A DNA stretch of 64,000 nucleotides from Jutongia hominis (GTDB lineage Bacteria; Bacillota; Clostridia; Lachnospirales; Lachnospiraceae): NCBI RefSeq assembly GCF_014384965.1, contig NZ_JACRSW010000027.1, forward strand, positions 1 through 64,000, in the 5' to 3' direction. Position 1 is the stretch's first letter. Each line of letters opens with the position of its first letter. The translations under genes and the position numbers were made by a program. Of the stretch, positions 14,344 to 23,760 are shown piece by piece. The notes beneath the pieces were generated by a model, which saw only the letters and a program-made list of their open reading frames with translations, was not told where the DNA came from and made no database searches.

Positions 14344-17247
14344 ATGAGTGAAAAATTAGTCTTAATTGATGGGCATAGTATTTTAAACAGAGCATTTTAT
14401 GGTGTGCCGGAGCTGACAAATGCAGAAGGTCTTCATACAAATGCGGTCTATGGTTTCATCAATATTATGTTAAAGATATTAGAAGAAGAAAAGCCTGATT
14501 ATCTGACCGTGGCATTTGATGTAAAAGAGCCGACATTTCGTCACAAGATGTATACAGAGTACAAAGGCACGCGAAAACCGATGCCGACGGAGTTATCCGA
14601 GCAGGTCCCTGTGATTCAGGAAGTGCTAAAAGCAATGCAAATCCCTGTGATCATGCAGGGAGGATATGAAGCAGATGATATCTTAGGAACGATCGCAACC
14701 AGAGCCGAAAAAGAAGGAAAAGAAGTTTCGTTAGTATCCGGTGACAGAGATCTTTTGCAATTAGCTTCTGAGCATATACTGATCCGCATTCCAAAGACAA
14801 AACGTGGTGGTACGGAGATTGAAAACTACCATACGCAGGATGTGATCGATCGGTATGGGATCACTCCAAAGCAGGTCATCGACATGAAAGGTCTGATGGG
14901 AGACAGTGCAGATAATATACCGGGGGTTCCGGGAATCGGTGAAAAAACAGCAGGAAAGATACTTGCTGCGTTTCCGTCTGTTGAAGAAGCCTATGAGCAT
15001 ATCGAAGAAGTCGAGCCAAAGAGAGCAAGAGAGCTTCTTCGTGCAAATAAAGAGCTTGCAATGTTAAGCAAAGAACTTGCAACGATCAAAACCGACTGTG
15101 AGATCGACTTTTCTTTTGAAGATGCAAAATACGAGAATATCTTTACGAAAGAAGCGTTTGAATGGATCAAAAGATTAGAACTACGTTCTTTAGAAAAAAG
15201 ATTTGATCCGTCCGTTATATCAGAAGCAGTCAATGTGGAAATGGATGTTACATTGTTAAAAGAAAAGAAAGATCTCAGACATTTTGTGGATACATTTCGA
15301 AAAAGTAAGCAAAAAGTCTTTGCGGTCGGTTTCTTAGGAGATGAATGGACGAATACCGGTGCCGTTAAAAAGAAAGCAAAGAAAAAAGCGGCAGGACAGC
15401 TTCAGCTTGTCTTTGATCAGGACAGCATGGATCTTTCAATCGGACAGCAGGAAGAAGAAAGCGGATATGATTATCCGTTTCAGGCGATCAGCCTGTCATA
15501 TCGTAAGAACGAAGAAATCTGTACGGCAGTTGCTTTTGTGACAGAAGCGTTAGAGTCGCAGATATTGTTAGAGGCATTTTGTGAAATGGAACAGAATGCA
15601 AAGAAGATTATTTTATTGAACTGGAAAAATATCATGCATTTAACTACTCCTGTAGAGCAGTTGTCGCCGGAGAAAACCGCTCCGATGCAACAGGCATTTG
15701 ATGATCGTGATTATGAGAAGACACAGCTTCTTTTTACGAAAATATTTGATGTATCGTTAGGCGGTTATCTGCTCAATCCGATGAGAGATTCGTATCAGGT
15801 AGATGATATTGCAAGAGATTATCTTGGTAAGACGATCCTTTCGTATGCGGATTGCTTTGGAAAGAAAAGAATCGATGAAACAATGCAGGAAGAAGTATGG
15901 CAGGAGTTTTTAGTAAAAGAGGATAAAGATTCCGAGATTGGAAAGAAGCTGATCCCATATGTTGCCAATTTGTCTTATATTCCATTGCTTGCACAGGATG
16001 CCATTCAAAAAGAATTAGAAGAAACCGGAATGTATGGAATCTTTGAAAAAATTGAGATACCGACTTCATATTATCTGTACCAGATGGAACGAGAAGGTGT
16101 CCATGTGGATAAAGAAGAGCTTTCGAATATTTCGAAATTATTAGAAAGCAGAGTGCTTGCATTAGAAACGGATATTTATGATATTGCAGGAGAAGAATTT
16201 AATATCAATTCACCCAAGCAGTTAGGGGTGATCCTGTTTGAGAAAATGAAGCTTCCGTTTGCAAAAAAGACAAAGACCGGTTATTCGACGTCTGCTGATA
16301 TTTTGGAAAAATTGCGAAAAGAAGATCCGATCATTGATAAGATCTTAGAATATCGTCAGGTCAGCAAATTAAAATCTACCTATGCCGATGGGCTTGTCGT
16401 TTTTATCGAACCGGATCAGAGGATTCACGGAAAGTTCAACCAGACGATTACAGCGACAGGACGTATCAGCAGTACCGATCCGAATTTGCAAAATATTCCG
16501 ATCCGCATGGAGCTTGGCAGAGAGATCAGGAAAGCTTTTAAGCCAAAAGAGGGTTGTATTTTCTTAGATGCCGATTATTCGCAGATCGAACTCAGGGTGC
16601 TTGCGCATATGTCAGGTGATCAGGAGCTGATCGATGCATACCGTCATAATCAGGATATTCACAGAAGTACCGCATCGAAAGTATTCCATACTCCGTTTGA
16701 TCAGGTAACCGATTTGCAAAGAAGAAATGCAAAAGCAGTCAACTTTGGTATTGTATACGGAATCAGTTCATTTGGTCTTAGTCAGGATCTGAATGTATCA
16801 AAGAAAGAAGCACAGGCGTATATCGACCAGTATTTTGCAACGTATCCGGCAGTCAAGGAATTCATTGATTCTCTGGTTGCAACAGCAAAAGAAAAGGGAT
16901 ATGCCGGTACAATGTTTGGCAGAAGAAGACCGGTACCGGAACTGGCTTCGAATAATTTTATGCAGCGTTCGTTTGGAGAACGAATTGCAATGAATTCACC
17001 GATCCAGGGAACAGCAGCCGATATTATTAAGCTTGCGATGATCCGTGTGGCAGACCGGTTAAAGAAAGAGCAAAGAAAGGCTCGTATTGTTTTACAGGTT
17101 CATGATGAATTGCTTGTCGAAGTGCCGGAAGAAGAGGTTGAGGCGGTTCAAACGATATTAGAAGAAGAGATGCCTCGTGCGGTAGAATTATCCGTTCCGT
17201 TAGAAGTTGAAGTGCTTAGCGGAAAAGACTGGAAGGAGGCACACTAA
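14344..17247 (+). CDS. polA: DNA polymerase I with inactive proofreading domain
   Basis: 967 residues. Domains: 5'-nuclease (residues 1-290, with ADDILGTIA and the helix-hairpin-helix region GLMGDSADNIPGVPGIG), 3'-5' exonuclease-like (about 300-560), polymerase (about 570-967). Polymerase motifs A (DYSQIELRVLAH), B (RRNAKAVNFGIVYG) and C (QVHDELLVEV, His near 920) are intact. The exonuclease motifs are lost: the usual D-x-E strand reads FAVGFLGDEW and the NDT-type motif reads FDVSLGGYLL, so proofreading is presumably absent, as in many Gram-positive PolA proteins. The start at 14344 (MSEKLVLIDGHS) has GAGG at good spacing; ATG 14332 is too close to its own site. Overlaps coaE by one base. Confidence 0.93.
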   Translation: MSEKLVLIDGHSILNRAFYGVPELTNAEGLHTNAVYGFINIMLKILEEEKPDYLTVAFDVKEPTFRHKMYTEYKGTRKPMPTELSEQVPVIQEVLKAMQIPVIMQGGYEADDILGTIATRAEKEGKEVSLVSGDRDLLQLASEHILIRIPKTKRGGTEIENYHTQDVIDRYGITPKQVIDMKGLMGDSADNIPGVPGIGEKTAGKILAAFPSVEEAYEHIEEVEPKRARELLRANKELAMLSKELATIKTDCEIDFSFEDAKYENIFTKEAFEWIKRLELRSLEKRFDPSVISEAVNVEMDVTLLKEKKDLRHFVDTFRKSKQKVFAVGFLGDEWTNTGAVKKKAKKKAAGQLQLVFDQDSMDLSIGQQEEESGYDYPFQAISLSYRKNEEICTAVAFVTEALESQILLEAFCEMEQNAKKIILLNWKNIMHLTTPVEQLSPEKTAPMQQAFDDRDYEKTQLLFTKIFDVSLGGYLLNPMRDSYQVDDIARDYLGKTILSYADCFGKKRIDETMQEEVWQEFLVKEDKDSEIGKKLIPYVANLSYIPLLAQDAIQKELEETGMYGIFEKIEIPTSYYLYQMEREGVHVDKEELSNISKLLESRVLALETDIYDIAGEEFNINSPKQLGVILFEKMKLPFAKKTKTGYSTSADILEKLRKEDPIIDKILEYRQVSKLKSTYADGLVVFIEPDQRIHGKFNQTITATGRISSTDPNLQNIPIRMELGREIRKAFKPKEGCIFLDADYSQIELRVLAHMSGDQELIDAYRHNQDIHRSTASKVFHTPFDQVTDLQRRNAKAVNFGIVYGISSFGLSQDLNVSKKEAQAYIDQYFATYPAVKEFIDSLVATAKEKGYAGTMFGRRRPVPELASNNFMQRSFGERIAMNSPIQGTAADIIKLAMIRVADRLKKEQRKARIVLQVHDELLVEVPEEEVEAVQTILEEEMPRAVELSVPLEVEVLSGKDWKEAH

Positions 17248-17861
17248 TGTATGTGATCGGTATGACAGGAGGAGTTGGCAGTGGTAAGACACAGGCAGCC
17301 TGCTTATTAAAAGAGATTGCAAGTGCCGAACTTTTAATTGCCGACGAATTAGGACATGTAGCGATGGAAAAAGGCACAGACGGATATGATGAGATCATAG
17401 AATCGTTTGGTACAGATATTCTGGATGCAGATGGTCAGATCAGCAGAACCGTGATGGCAGAAAAAGTATTTCATGATAAAGAAAGGCTTGCTTTGCTTAA
17501 TGGGATCATTCATCCGAAAGTAAAAGCGTATATCCGTCAATATATAGATGACAGGAAAGACCAAGAAGGCGTTTTGATACTGGAAAATGCTATTTTGTTT
17601 GAGACAGGTTGTGATGCATTTTGTGATGAGATCTGGTATATTGCTGTCTCAGCAGATGCACGAAAAAAACGTTTGCGTCAAAACAGAGGATATTCGGATG
17701 AAAAAAGCCGGGCAATTATGGAAAGACAGCAAAGTGATGCTTTTTTTTACCAAAGATGTGATAAGGTAATTGATAATAATGGAAGTCTTGAACAGTTAAA
17801 GCAGAATTTAATAAAAGAATATGAATTGATACAAAGAGGAAGGAAACATGCAGGAGCGTAA
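17247..17861 (+). CDS. coaE: Dephospho-CoA kinase
   Basis: Phosphorylates dephospho-CoA, the last step of coenzyme A synthesis. 204 residues with a P-loop GMTGGVGSGKTQ at about 5-16, the lid region RLRQNRGYS, and HPKVKAYIRQ. Its ATG overlaps the polA TAA (TAATG), so translation is coupled; GGAGG sits inside the polA end. The pairing polA-coaE is common in Firmicutes. The 3' end overlaps the next gene by 14 bases, which extends the operon. Confidence 0.92.
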   Translation: MYVIGMTGGVGSGKTQAACLLKEIASAELLIADELGHVAMEKGTDGYDEIIESFGTDILDADGQISRTVMAEKVFHDKERLALLNGIIHPKVKAYIRQYIDDRKDQEGVLILENAILFETGCDAFCDEIWYIAVSADARKKRLRQNRGYSDEKSRAIMERQQSDAFFYQRCDKVIDNNGSLEQLKQNLIKEYELIQRGRKHAGA

Positions 17862-19215
17862 TACTATTTTAATTGTAGATGATCAGGAGACAAACCGGGC
17901 GATACTTCATCGACTGTTAGAAGACCAGTTTATCATCTTAGAGGCAGAGGACGGCTTAGAAGCGATCGAGCAGATCAATGGGCATGAAAAAGAATTAGCT
18001 TTGATCATGTTAGACATTATTATGCCAAACATGAATGGATATGATGTCCTTCATTTTATGGAAAATGCATCTATTGATGAAAACATTCCTGTTATTTTGA
18101 TAACAGGTGATATCGAAACAATCGCAGAGTTAAAAGAATACCAGTCCCATATTGCAGAAGTTGTGATGAAACCTTTTGATATCCAGATTACAAGACGCAG
18201 AGTATATCATACGATTGAATTGTATGAAAGCAAAAGAAGAGAACTCGAAAAAGAGCAGAAGACACAGAAAGCGGGAAATGCTACAAAAACATTCCAAACG
18301 ACCGGGCAGTTGGCAATGGAAGAAAAACAGAATACAATATCTGAGAAACCTTGTTTTGAGGCGACAGAAAAGATTCGTTTAGAAAGCGAAAATCTGGAAT
18401 TAAAAGACCGATATGCATTATTAGAAAAGGAAAATCAGAAATCAAAAGAGCAGTATGCACAATTAGAAAAAGCATATAAGGAGTTAGAGCAAAAATGCAC
18501 GCAGTTAGGTGATCGTTATACCAGATCAGAACAGACGATCTTAAAAGAACGGACCAAATTTCATGATCTGGTACAAAAATATAAGGATGCAAGCGAACGT
18601 TTCTGTTTGATCCTATCAAGAAAAACCGGTAATGAAAATTGTCTTTTACGTGTCAAAGCATTTACAGAAATTTTGTGTAAATATGTGATGCAGGAATATC
18701 CGGAATATCATCTGACAAGACAGATTGTAGTAAAGATTATTGAAGACTCTGTTTTTTATGATGTGGGTATGTTCATGATCGGAGATGATATATTAAAGAA
18801 ACCGGGTAAATTAACGAAAAAAGAGCGGGCTGTCATGGAAGAGCATACAAAAAAAGGTGTGGAGGTGTTAAAGTATTTAGATGTAATCGCAGATTCCGAT
18901 ACATTAACATATGCAAGTGATATTTGTCTGTATCACCATGAACGCTATGATGGAAACGGTTATCCGTATGGATTGGCAGGAGATGAGATTCCGATCGCGG
19001 CTCAGATCGTATCAGTAGCCGAAGCGTATGCAGCATTGTTACGAAAAGGAAGTTATCGTGATGCCTATTCACAGGTCAATGCAGAAAAGATGATCTTAGA
19101 CGGGCAGTGTGGATGCTTTAATCCTAAGCTTTTAGACTGCTTTGAACTGGGCAAAGAAGAAATGCGTGCCGTGATCATCAAAACAGCACAGTCAGAAAGA
19201 ACAGAACAAGAATAG
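17848..19215 (+). CDS. Response regulator with coiled coil and degenerate HD-GYP domain
   Basis: 455 residues. REC domain at 1-120 (ILIVDDQE acidic pocket, phosphorylatable Asp in LIMLDIIMPNMNGYD, Lys in MKPFD), a charged coiled coil at about 125-250, and an HD-GYP fold at about 260-440. The HHERYDGNGYPYGLAGDEIP signature is kept, but the first HD ligands read YDVG instead of HDIG, and VADxFDAL reads VAEAYAAL. The protein is therefore likely unable to hydrolyse cyclic-di-GMP and may only sense or scaffold. No partner kinase is adjacent. It overlaps coaE by 14 bases. Confidence 0.85.
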   Translation: MQERNTILIVDDQETNRAILHRLLEDQFIILEAEDGLEAIEQINGHEKELALIMLDIIMPNMNGYDVLHFMENASIDENIPVILITGDIETIAELKEYQSHIAEVVMKPFDIQITRRRVYHTIELYESKRRELEKEQKTQKAGNATKTFQTTGQLAMEEKQNTISEKPCFEATEKIRLESENLELKDRYALLEKENQKSKEQYAQLEKAYKELEQKCTQLGDRYTRSEQTILKERTKFHDLVQKYKDASERFCLILSRKTGNENCLLRVKAFTEILCKYVMQEYPEYHLTRQIVVKIIEDSVFYDVGMFMIGDDILKKPGKLTKKERAVMEEHTKKGVEVLKYLDVIADSDTLTYASDICLYHHERYDGNGYPYGLAGDEIPIAAQIVSVAEAYAALLRKGSYRDAYSQVNAEKMILDGQCGCFNPKLLDCFELGKEEMRAVIIKTAQSERTEQE

Positions 19216-19226
19216 AGATAATCTTT

Positions 19227-19874
19227 CTACATATGTAGTATAACTAACGGATTGATATAACTTTCAAGAAACGAACCAAGAAGTAACAACAGAATACCCA
19301 GGAGAAAAAGAGGCAGTTGTATAAGCAGCAACTGTCCTTTTTTGTTTGCAACAAAAGAAGTACGGGTGTTTTTTTGCGTATTGTCTTCAAACCATTCGAT
19401 ATGTAACAGATCAAGATGATGCAATGCATAGAGATAAAAAGGGACAAAGAGCAGACATTGTGGGAAAAGGATTCCCAGATAATATAATACACCTGAACAG
19501 CCCTTGACAAATGTACAGAACAAAAAAAGCATACCATTAGAAAAACCGGTATACAAAATGGCAAGTGCATAATAGAAATGCCAGACATTCGTAAAAGCAA
19601 AGAAAACGATCAGAATATAAAATTTAAGATGTTCTTTTATGCTGAAATAAAAAAGAGCATCTTTTTTGATCTCATAAGAATGGAGCTTTTCAAAGGAAGA
19701 CGTAAACAGGTGCAGGATATCATTACAAAGTGTTTCTTTAAATAAATTGGCAGCAAAGCTTCCACATAGAAAAGAAAACAAAAAAAGAAGCAATGTAATG
19801 TAGTGGAAACGAGACAGATGAAAATGATGCACAGGGCGGTAAGAGGAATATCTGTCTTTGTGAAAGATCGTCAT
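19227..19874 (-). CDS. SpoIIM-like polytopic membrane protein
   Basis: 215 residues with about five or six hydrophobic segments. The block GMLFLFCTFVKGCSGVLYYL followed by FPQCLLFVPFYLYAL resembles the SpoIIM family core (F..KG...L.. PQ.....P). SpoIIM itself is part of the DMP machinery for engulfment in spore formers. This copy is isolated from spoIID/spoIIP, so a sporulation role is not established. The start at 19874 (MTIFHKDRYSS) has AGGAT upstream; the frame could extend 18 codons. It is divergent from the ABC export operon. Confidence 0.65.
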   Translation of the reverse strand: MTIFHKDRYSSYRPVHHFHLSRFHYITLLLFLFSFLCGSFAANLFKETLCNDILHLFTSSFEKLHSYEIKKDALFYFSIKEHLKFYILIVFFAFTNVWHFYYALAILYTGFSNGMLFLFCTFVKGCSGVLYYLGILFPQCLLFVPFYLYALHHLDLLHIEWFEDNTQKNTRTSFVANKKGQLLLIQLPLFLLGILLLLLGSFLESYINPLVILHM

Positions 19875-20098
19875 AGTATATCCTGCCTTTCGTTTGGTGC
19901 GGTTTGTTTCATTGTTCTTATATACCATATGGCAGAACAGACAAAATTATGCGAAATGCCAACTTGTGAATCAGAGAACGGTTATAGTGATGGAAAGGAA
20001 TATCGGCAAAATGACCGGAAAACACAAAATGCACACATTTCACTCAAAGGTTTTTCACAGCCGGATCGTATGATAAATATAGTCAAATGATAAACAGA

Positions 20099-20115
20099 CA
20101 GATATGGTATATCTG
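20099..20115. promoter_or_regulatory. Short palindrome in the spacer before the ABC export operon
   Basis: CAGATATGGTATATCTG has perfect 7-base arms around a 3-base centre. It lies about 60 bases before the first gene of the operon in an otherwise featureless 303-base divergent spacer (19875-20177), so it is a candidate operator. No cognate regulator is in sight. Confidence 0.35.
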
Positions 20116-20177
20116 CGCACAGACATTTAGAAATGAAAGAAATCGAATAAAAGACAGATGGCGCAAAGGAGGTCAAT

Positions 20178-22001
20178 ATGTGGTTTCACAGGAAGAAACA
20201 TGCATCCGATGAAAAAAAGAAAATAAAAAAGAAATGGTCAGCTAAAAGGAAAGGAATCCTTGCGATCGTGCTCGTACTTTTTCTGGTGTCAGGAGGTGTT
20301 TTAACAAAGCTTGTGATCTACCCGACATGGTTTGCAAAAGACACACAGGAAGAGAGCCGGACAATGGAAGGTTATGTCAGTAAAGGAAATATAGAAATGA
20401 CAACAACGGTCAGTGGTACGACAACAAATGGAGCAACGTATCAGTTATATGATTTAAACCTTACCGGCGAGTCAGAAAGCGGCAGTCTGGTCGTATCAAA
20501 GGTCAATGTATCAGAAGGAGATATCGTAAAGAAAGGCAGTACGGTTCTTACTTTAACACAAAGCAGTGTCGATCAGACCAGACAGATCTTAGAAAGTGCT
20601 GTAGAAAGCTATCAGACCGATCTGGTACAGGCAAAAGTAGATTATGAAGAAGCTGTGGCACAGGCAAAGTCCGATTACAGGACGAACCTGTCCTTGCTGT
20701 CAACAGCAGCATTGGATTATCAAAATAGTTTAGATACCTATGAGGCAGCAGAAAAAAGTGCCAAAAAAGATCTGACAGCAGCCCAAAAGACGATCAGTGA
20801 AATGCCTGAAACCATTACATCGTATCAAAAAAAGATTAAGACATTAAAAAAGAAGATCACATCGTATCAGCAAAACATAGAAACCATTGCAAAGAAAGAA
20901 GCAACAGCAAAGAAAACATATGAAAGCAAAAAAGCAGCATATGACAAATTACAAAAAGAATATGAAAATCTGGATACGATAGCAAAGTATTTAGAAAGTT
21001 ATAATGGAAAGTCAAATGTCGCAGAAGCAAAAAAAGAGATTACATCACAGCATACAGGAGAAAAAACAGCGTTAGCAAGTGCAAAAACAGCATATGAAAA
21101 AGTAAAGAAATCTTATGAAGAGCTTCAGAAAAAAAAGGCAAAAACACAGGAAGAGCAGACAAAAGCAAAAGGAAGTCTGAGTAGCTTTAAGCAGAAAGTG
21201 ACAGAATCCAAAACCACATTATCGGAAGCAAAACAAAACTTAAAATCGTATCAGGCAGCCTATTATGAAGCAAAAGCAGCACAGACAAAAGGAAAAGTCA
21301 GTGCAAAAGAGACTTATGCACAGAGCATGAGTACCTATCAGAATGCCAGCTCGATCTATGAAGCGGCATTACAAAGTGCAAAAGATACGTTACAAAGTGC
21401 AAAAGACAATGCTTCATCGGCAAAGGCAAGAAAGAAAGCTTTTGAAAAGATGATTACCGGCAATACGATCAAAGCTATGCAGGATGGCACAATAACAGCG
21501 GTCGGATATAGTGCCGGTGATACATTATCTACAACAACATCGATCGCTACTTATAGTGATAGCAGCAGTATTACGATCCCGGTAACAGTCGATCAGGCAG
21601 ATATGCAATATATTGCAGTCGGAGATTCGGTTTCCGTTTCTTTATCTTCATCACGCGAACCATTAACCGGAACGGTTGCTTCGATGGAAACAACTTCTTC
21701 TTCCGAAAGCGTATCCAGTGTAACATATATCGTCAATGTGACAGTAGACAATGCATCCGGTTCGATCAGGAGTGATGATACAGCATCTATATCCTTTACA
21801 AAGTATACATTAAAAGATGTTTTATATGTTCCGGTCTCAGCAGTCACGGAAAAAGGCGGAAAGAGTTATGTGACAGCTAAACTGACAGATGGAAATACCA
21901 GACAGGTAGAAGTAAAGACCGGTGAAGATAACGGACAATTCATAGAGTTAAAGAGTGGTTTAAAGGAAGGAGATACTTATGTCGTTGATTTCAAAAATTA
22001 A
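20178..22001 (+). CDS. Membrane-fusion (HlyD/MacA-like) periplasmic adaptor, first of two
   Basis: 607 residues. Basic N-terminus, one membrane helix (about 29-50), half-lipoyl motif VNVSEGDIVKKGSTVLTLTQ (about 109-128), a very long Ala/Lys-rich coiled-coil hairpin (about 130-420), the second lipoyl half (MQDGTITAVGYSAGDTL) and a beta-barrel with a C-terminal GLKEGDTYV. In Gram-positives such adaptors span the cell wall and work with MacB-type ABC exporters. RBS AAGGAGG. Its end overlaps the next adaptor gene by 23 bases. It is the first gene of a five-gene operon (two adaptors, permease, lipoprotein, ATPase). Confidence 0.86.
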   Translation: MWFHRKKHASDEKKKIKKKWSAKRKGILAIVLVLFLVSGGVLTKLVIYPTWFAKDTQEESRTMEGYVSKGNIEMTTTVSGTTTNGATYQLYDLNLTGESESGSLVVSKVNVSEGDIVKKGSTVLTLTQSSVDQTRQILESAVESYQTDLVQAKVDYEEAVAQAKSDYRTNLSLLSTAALDYQNSLDTYEAAEKSAKKDLTAAQKTISEMPETITSYQKKIKTLKKKITSYQQNIETIAKKEATAKKTYESKKAAYDKLQKEYENLDTIAKYLESYNGKSNVAEAKKEITSQHTGEKTALASAKTAYEKVKKSYEELQKKKAKTQEEQTKAKGSLSSFKQKVTESKTTLSEAKQNLKSYQAAYYEAKAAQTKGKVSAKETYAQSMSTYQNASSIYEAALQSAKDTLQSAKDNASSAKARKKAFEKMITGNTIKAMQDGTITAVGYSAGDTLSTTTSIATYSDSSSITIPVTVDQADMQYIAVGDSVSVSLSSSREPLTGTVASMETTSSSESVSSVTYIVNVTVDNASGSIRSDDTASISFTKYTLKDVLYVPVSAVTEKGGKSYVTAKLTDGNTRQVEVKTGEDNGQFIELKSGLKEGDTYVVDFKN

Positions 22002-23760
22002 AGGAAAAAAGAAGATAACCATTGGAATAGTATGTCTGCTGATTCTTTCGATTGTAGCAGGTTTTGGATATTATCAGGTACAAAAAGGAAAAAAGAGTGA
22101 TGCAAAAGTAGTGACAAAAGAAACAGAAGTCAAATCAGGCAATCTGACAGTCGGCATTACAGAGAGTGGTAACGTTGCGATCGACACATTGACACAATCG
22201 TATTCTTTAAGCCGGACTTCCGTAAGTTCGACATCAACTTCTTCATCCGGCTCAACATCAAGTGCTACGACAACCAAGTCTGGTTCTTCGGATAGTACGA
22301 AGTCAGCAGATAATGCCTCTTTAGAACAAAGCAGCAGTACAAAAAACAGTGCTTCTTCGATACAGAGTACAGCAGACTCTTCGACACAGAGTACAGCAGA
22401 TTCTTCGACACAGAGTACAGCATATTCATCGACACAGAATTCTTCTGCTTCTTCCGAGGAAGAACTTGTAGTAAAGAAAGTATGTGTTTCGACCGGACAG
22501 AACGTCAAAAAAGGAGATACTCTTTTGACTTTGACCAAAAGCAGTGTAGAGAGTGCGAAAAAAAGCTATCAGGAAAATTATGACGCAGCAAGAATCGCTT
22601 ATAACGAAGCCAAGACAACAAGAGATGCAGCAAAAGTGTCCGCAGAATATGAATACAAACAAAGAATTGCAACAGGAAAGAGTGCATTAGCAACCTATAA
22701 GGCAACGGTAGCAAGCTTAGAAGCTAATGTAAGCAGTACAAAAGCGGCATATCAGAAAGCACAAAACGGGATCAAAACACTTCCAACACAGATTGCAAGT
22801 TTAAAAAAGAAGATTGCAAAAGCCAAGAGTGCATCCGGTGTAATGGATAGTGTAAACAATACTACACAACAAAGCAGTTCCAATACGACAACAGGAACAA
22901 ATACTACATCTTCTACACAGTCTTCTTCAACCATCACGCAGTTAACGCAGGAATTGACACAGCTTCAGACACAATTAAGCGAATACCGTTCGAACCTAAA
23001 CAGCTTAAAGTCACAATATACTTCTGCTAAGAAAGCATTAAAAACAGGAAAGATCACGGCAAAGCAGACATATGAGGAAAGCAGGATCGAAGCAAAGAAT
23101 GCAAAAGCGTTATATACGGTTGCATTAAGCAGTGTCAATGATGATGTGGACGCAGCAAAAGAAACCTATGACCAGACAAAAGAAGAGTTAGAAGCATTCA
23201 ACGCATTTACAAAAAATAACGAGGTAACAGCAAAATATACCGGTAAGCTGACATCAGTTGGTTATAGCAAGGGGGACAGTTTAAACAGTTCAACAGCGAT
23301 CGCTGCTTATGTGGATACGGATGGAGTCAATATTACCGTATCGGTAGCACAGGATGATGTTTCGAATATTAAAGTAGGAGATAATGTCAATATTTATCTG
23401 TCGGCATATGAAGATGAACTTTTTGAAGGAACGGTAACTTCTATTTCATCTTCTTCCACAGGAGACACGACAGTCAGTTATCCGGTTGTGGTAACATTAA
23501 GCGGAGATGTGTCGAAAGTATATGATGGCATGAGCAGCGAAGTTACATTTGTATCAAAGGAAGTAAAAGATGTGACTTATGTATCAAACAAAGCAATCAC
23601 AACAGAAGGAACAAAGTCGTATGTTACGTTAAAGAAAGCAGATGGTACAACGAAAAAGACCAAAGTTGTGACAGGCTTTTCCGATGGTCATAATGTTGAG
23701 ATCAAAAGCGGTCTCAAAAAGGGTGATACTGTTTTGATAGAAAGTCAGGTGAGCCAATGA
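21979..23760 (+). CDS. Membrane-fusion (HlyD/MacA-like) adaptor, second of two, with Ser/Thr-rich insert
   Basis: 593 residues with the same architecture as the preceding gene: membrane helix at about 12-32, first lipoyl half (VCVSTGQNVKKGDTLLTLTK), coiled coil, second half (YTGKLTSVGYSKGDSLNS), beta-barrel and GLKKGDTVL. Between the helix and the lipoyl motif lies a low-complexity insert (about 75-160) containing an 8-residue repeat SSTQSTAD, encoded by 24-base tandem repeats near 22360-22440. A second Ser/Thr/Asn-rich stretch sits in the coiled coil (NTTQQSSSNTTTGTNT). The stop overlaps the permease start by four bases (ATGA). Two diverged adaptors in one operon suggest a heteromeric adaptor ring. 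Confidence 0.86.
   Translation: MSLISKIKGKKKITIGIVCLLILSIVAGFGYYQVQKGKKSDAKVVTKETEVKSGNLTVGITESGNVAIDTLTQSYSLSRTSVSSTSTSSSGSTSSATTTKSGSSDSTKSADNASLEQSSSTKNSASSIQSTADSSTQSTADSSTQSTAYSSTQNSSASSEEELVVKKVCVSTGQNVKKGDTLLTLTKSSVESAKKSYQENYDAARIAYNEAKTTRDAAKVSAEYEYKQRIATGKSALATYKATVASLEANVSSTKAAYQKAQNGIKTLPTQIASLKKKIAKAKSASGVMDSVNNTTQQSSSNTTTGTNTTSSTQSSSTITQLTQELTQLQTQLSEYRSNLNSLKSQYTSAKKALKTGKITAKQTYEESRIEAKNAKALYTVALSSVNDDVDAAKETYDQTKEELEAFNAFTKNNEVTAKYTGKLTSVGYSKGDSLNSSTAIAAYVDTDGVNITVSVAQDDVSNIKVGDNVNIYLSAYEDELFEGTVTSISSSSTGDTTVSYPVVVTLSGDVSKVYDGMSSEVTFVSKEVKDVTYVSNKAITTEGTKSYVTLKKADGTTKKTKVVTGFSDGHNVEIKSGLKKGDTVLIESQVSQ

Noticed and set aside
19227-19874. Sporulation locus
   Set aside because: Only a SpoIIM-like protein is present; no spoIID, spoIIP or other sporulation genes flank it, so a sporulation cluster is not claimed.
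22074-22538. 154-codon minus-strand frame opposite the second adaptor gene
   Set aside because: It is the antisense of Ser/Thr-rich repeats, which gives a spurious Glu/Val-rich frame; no ribosome site.
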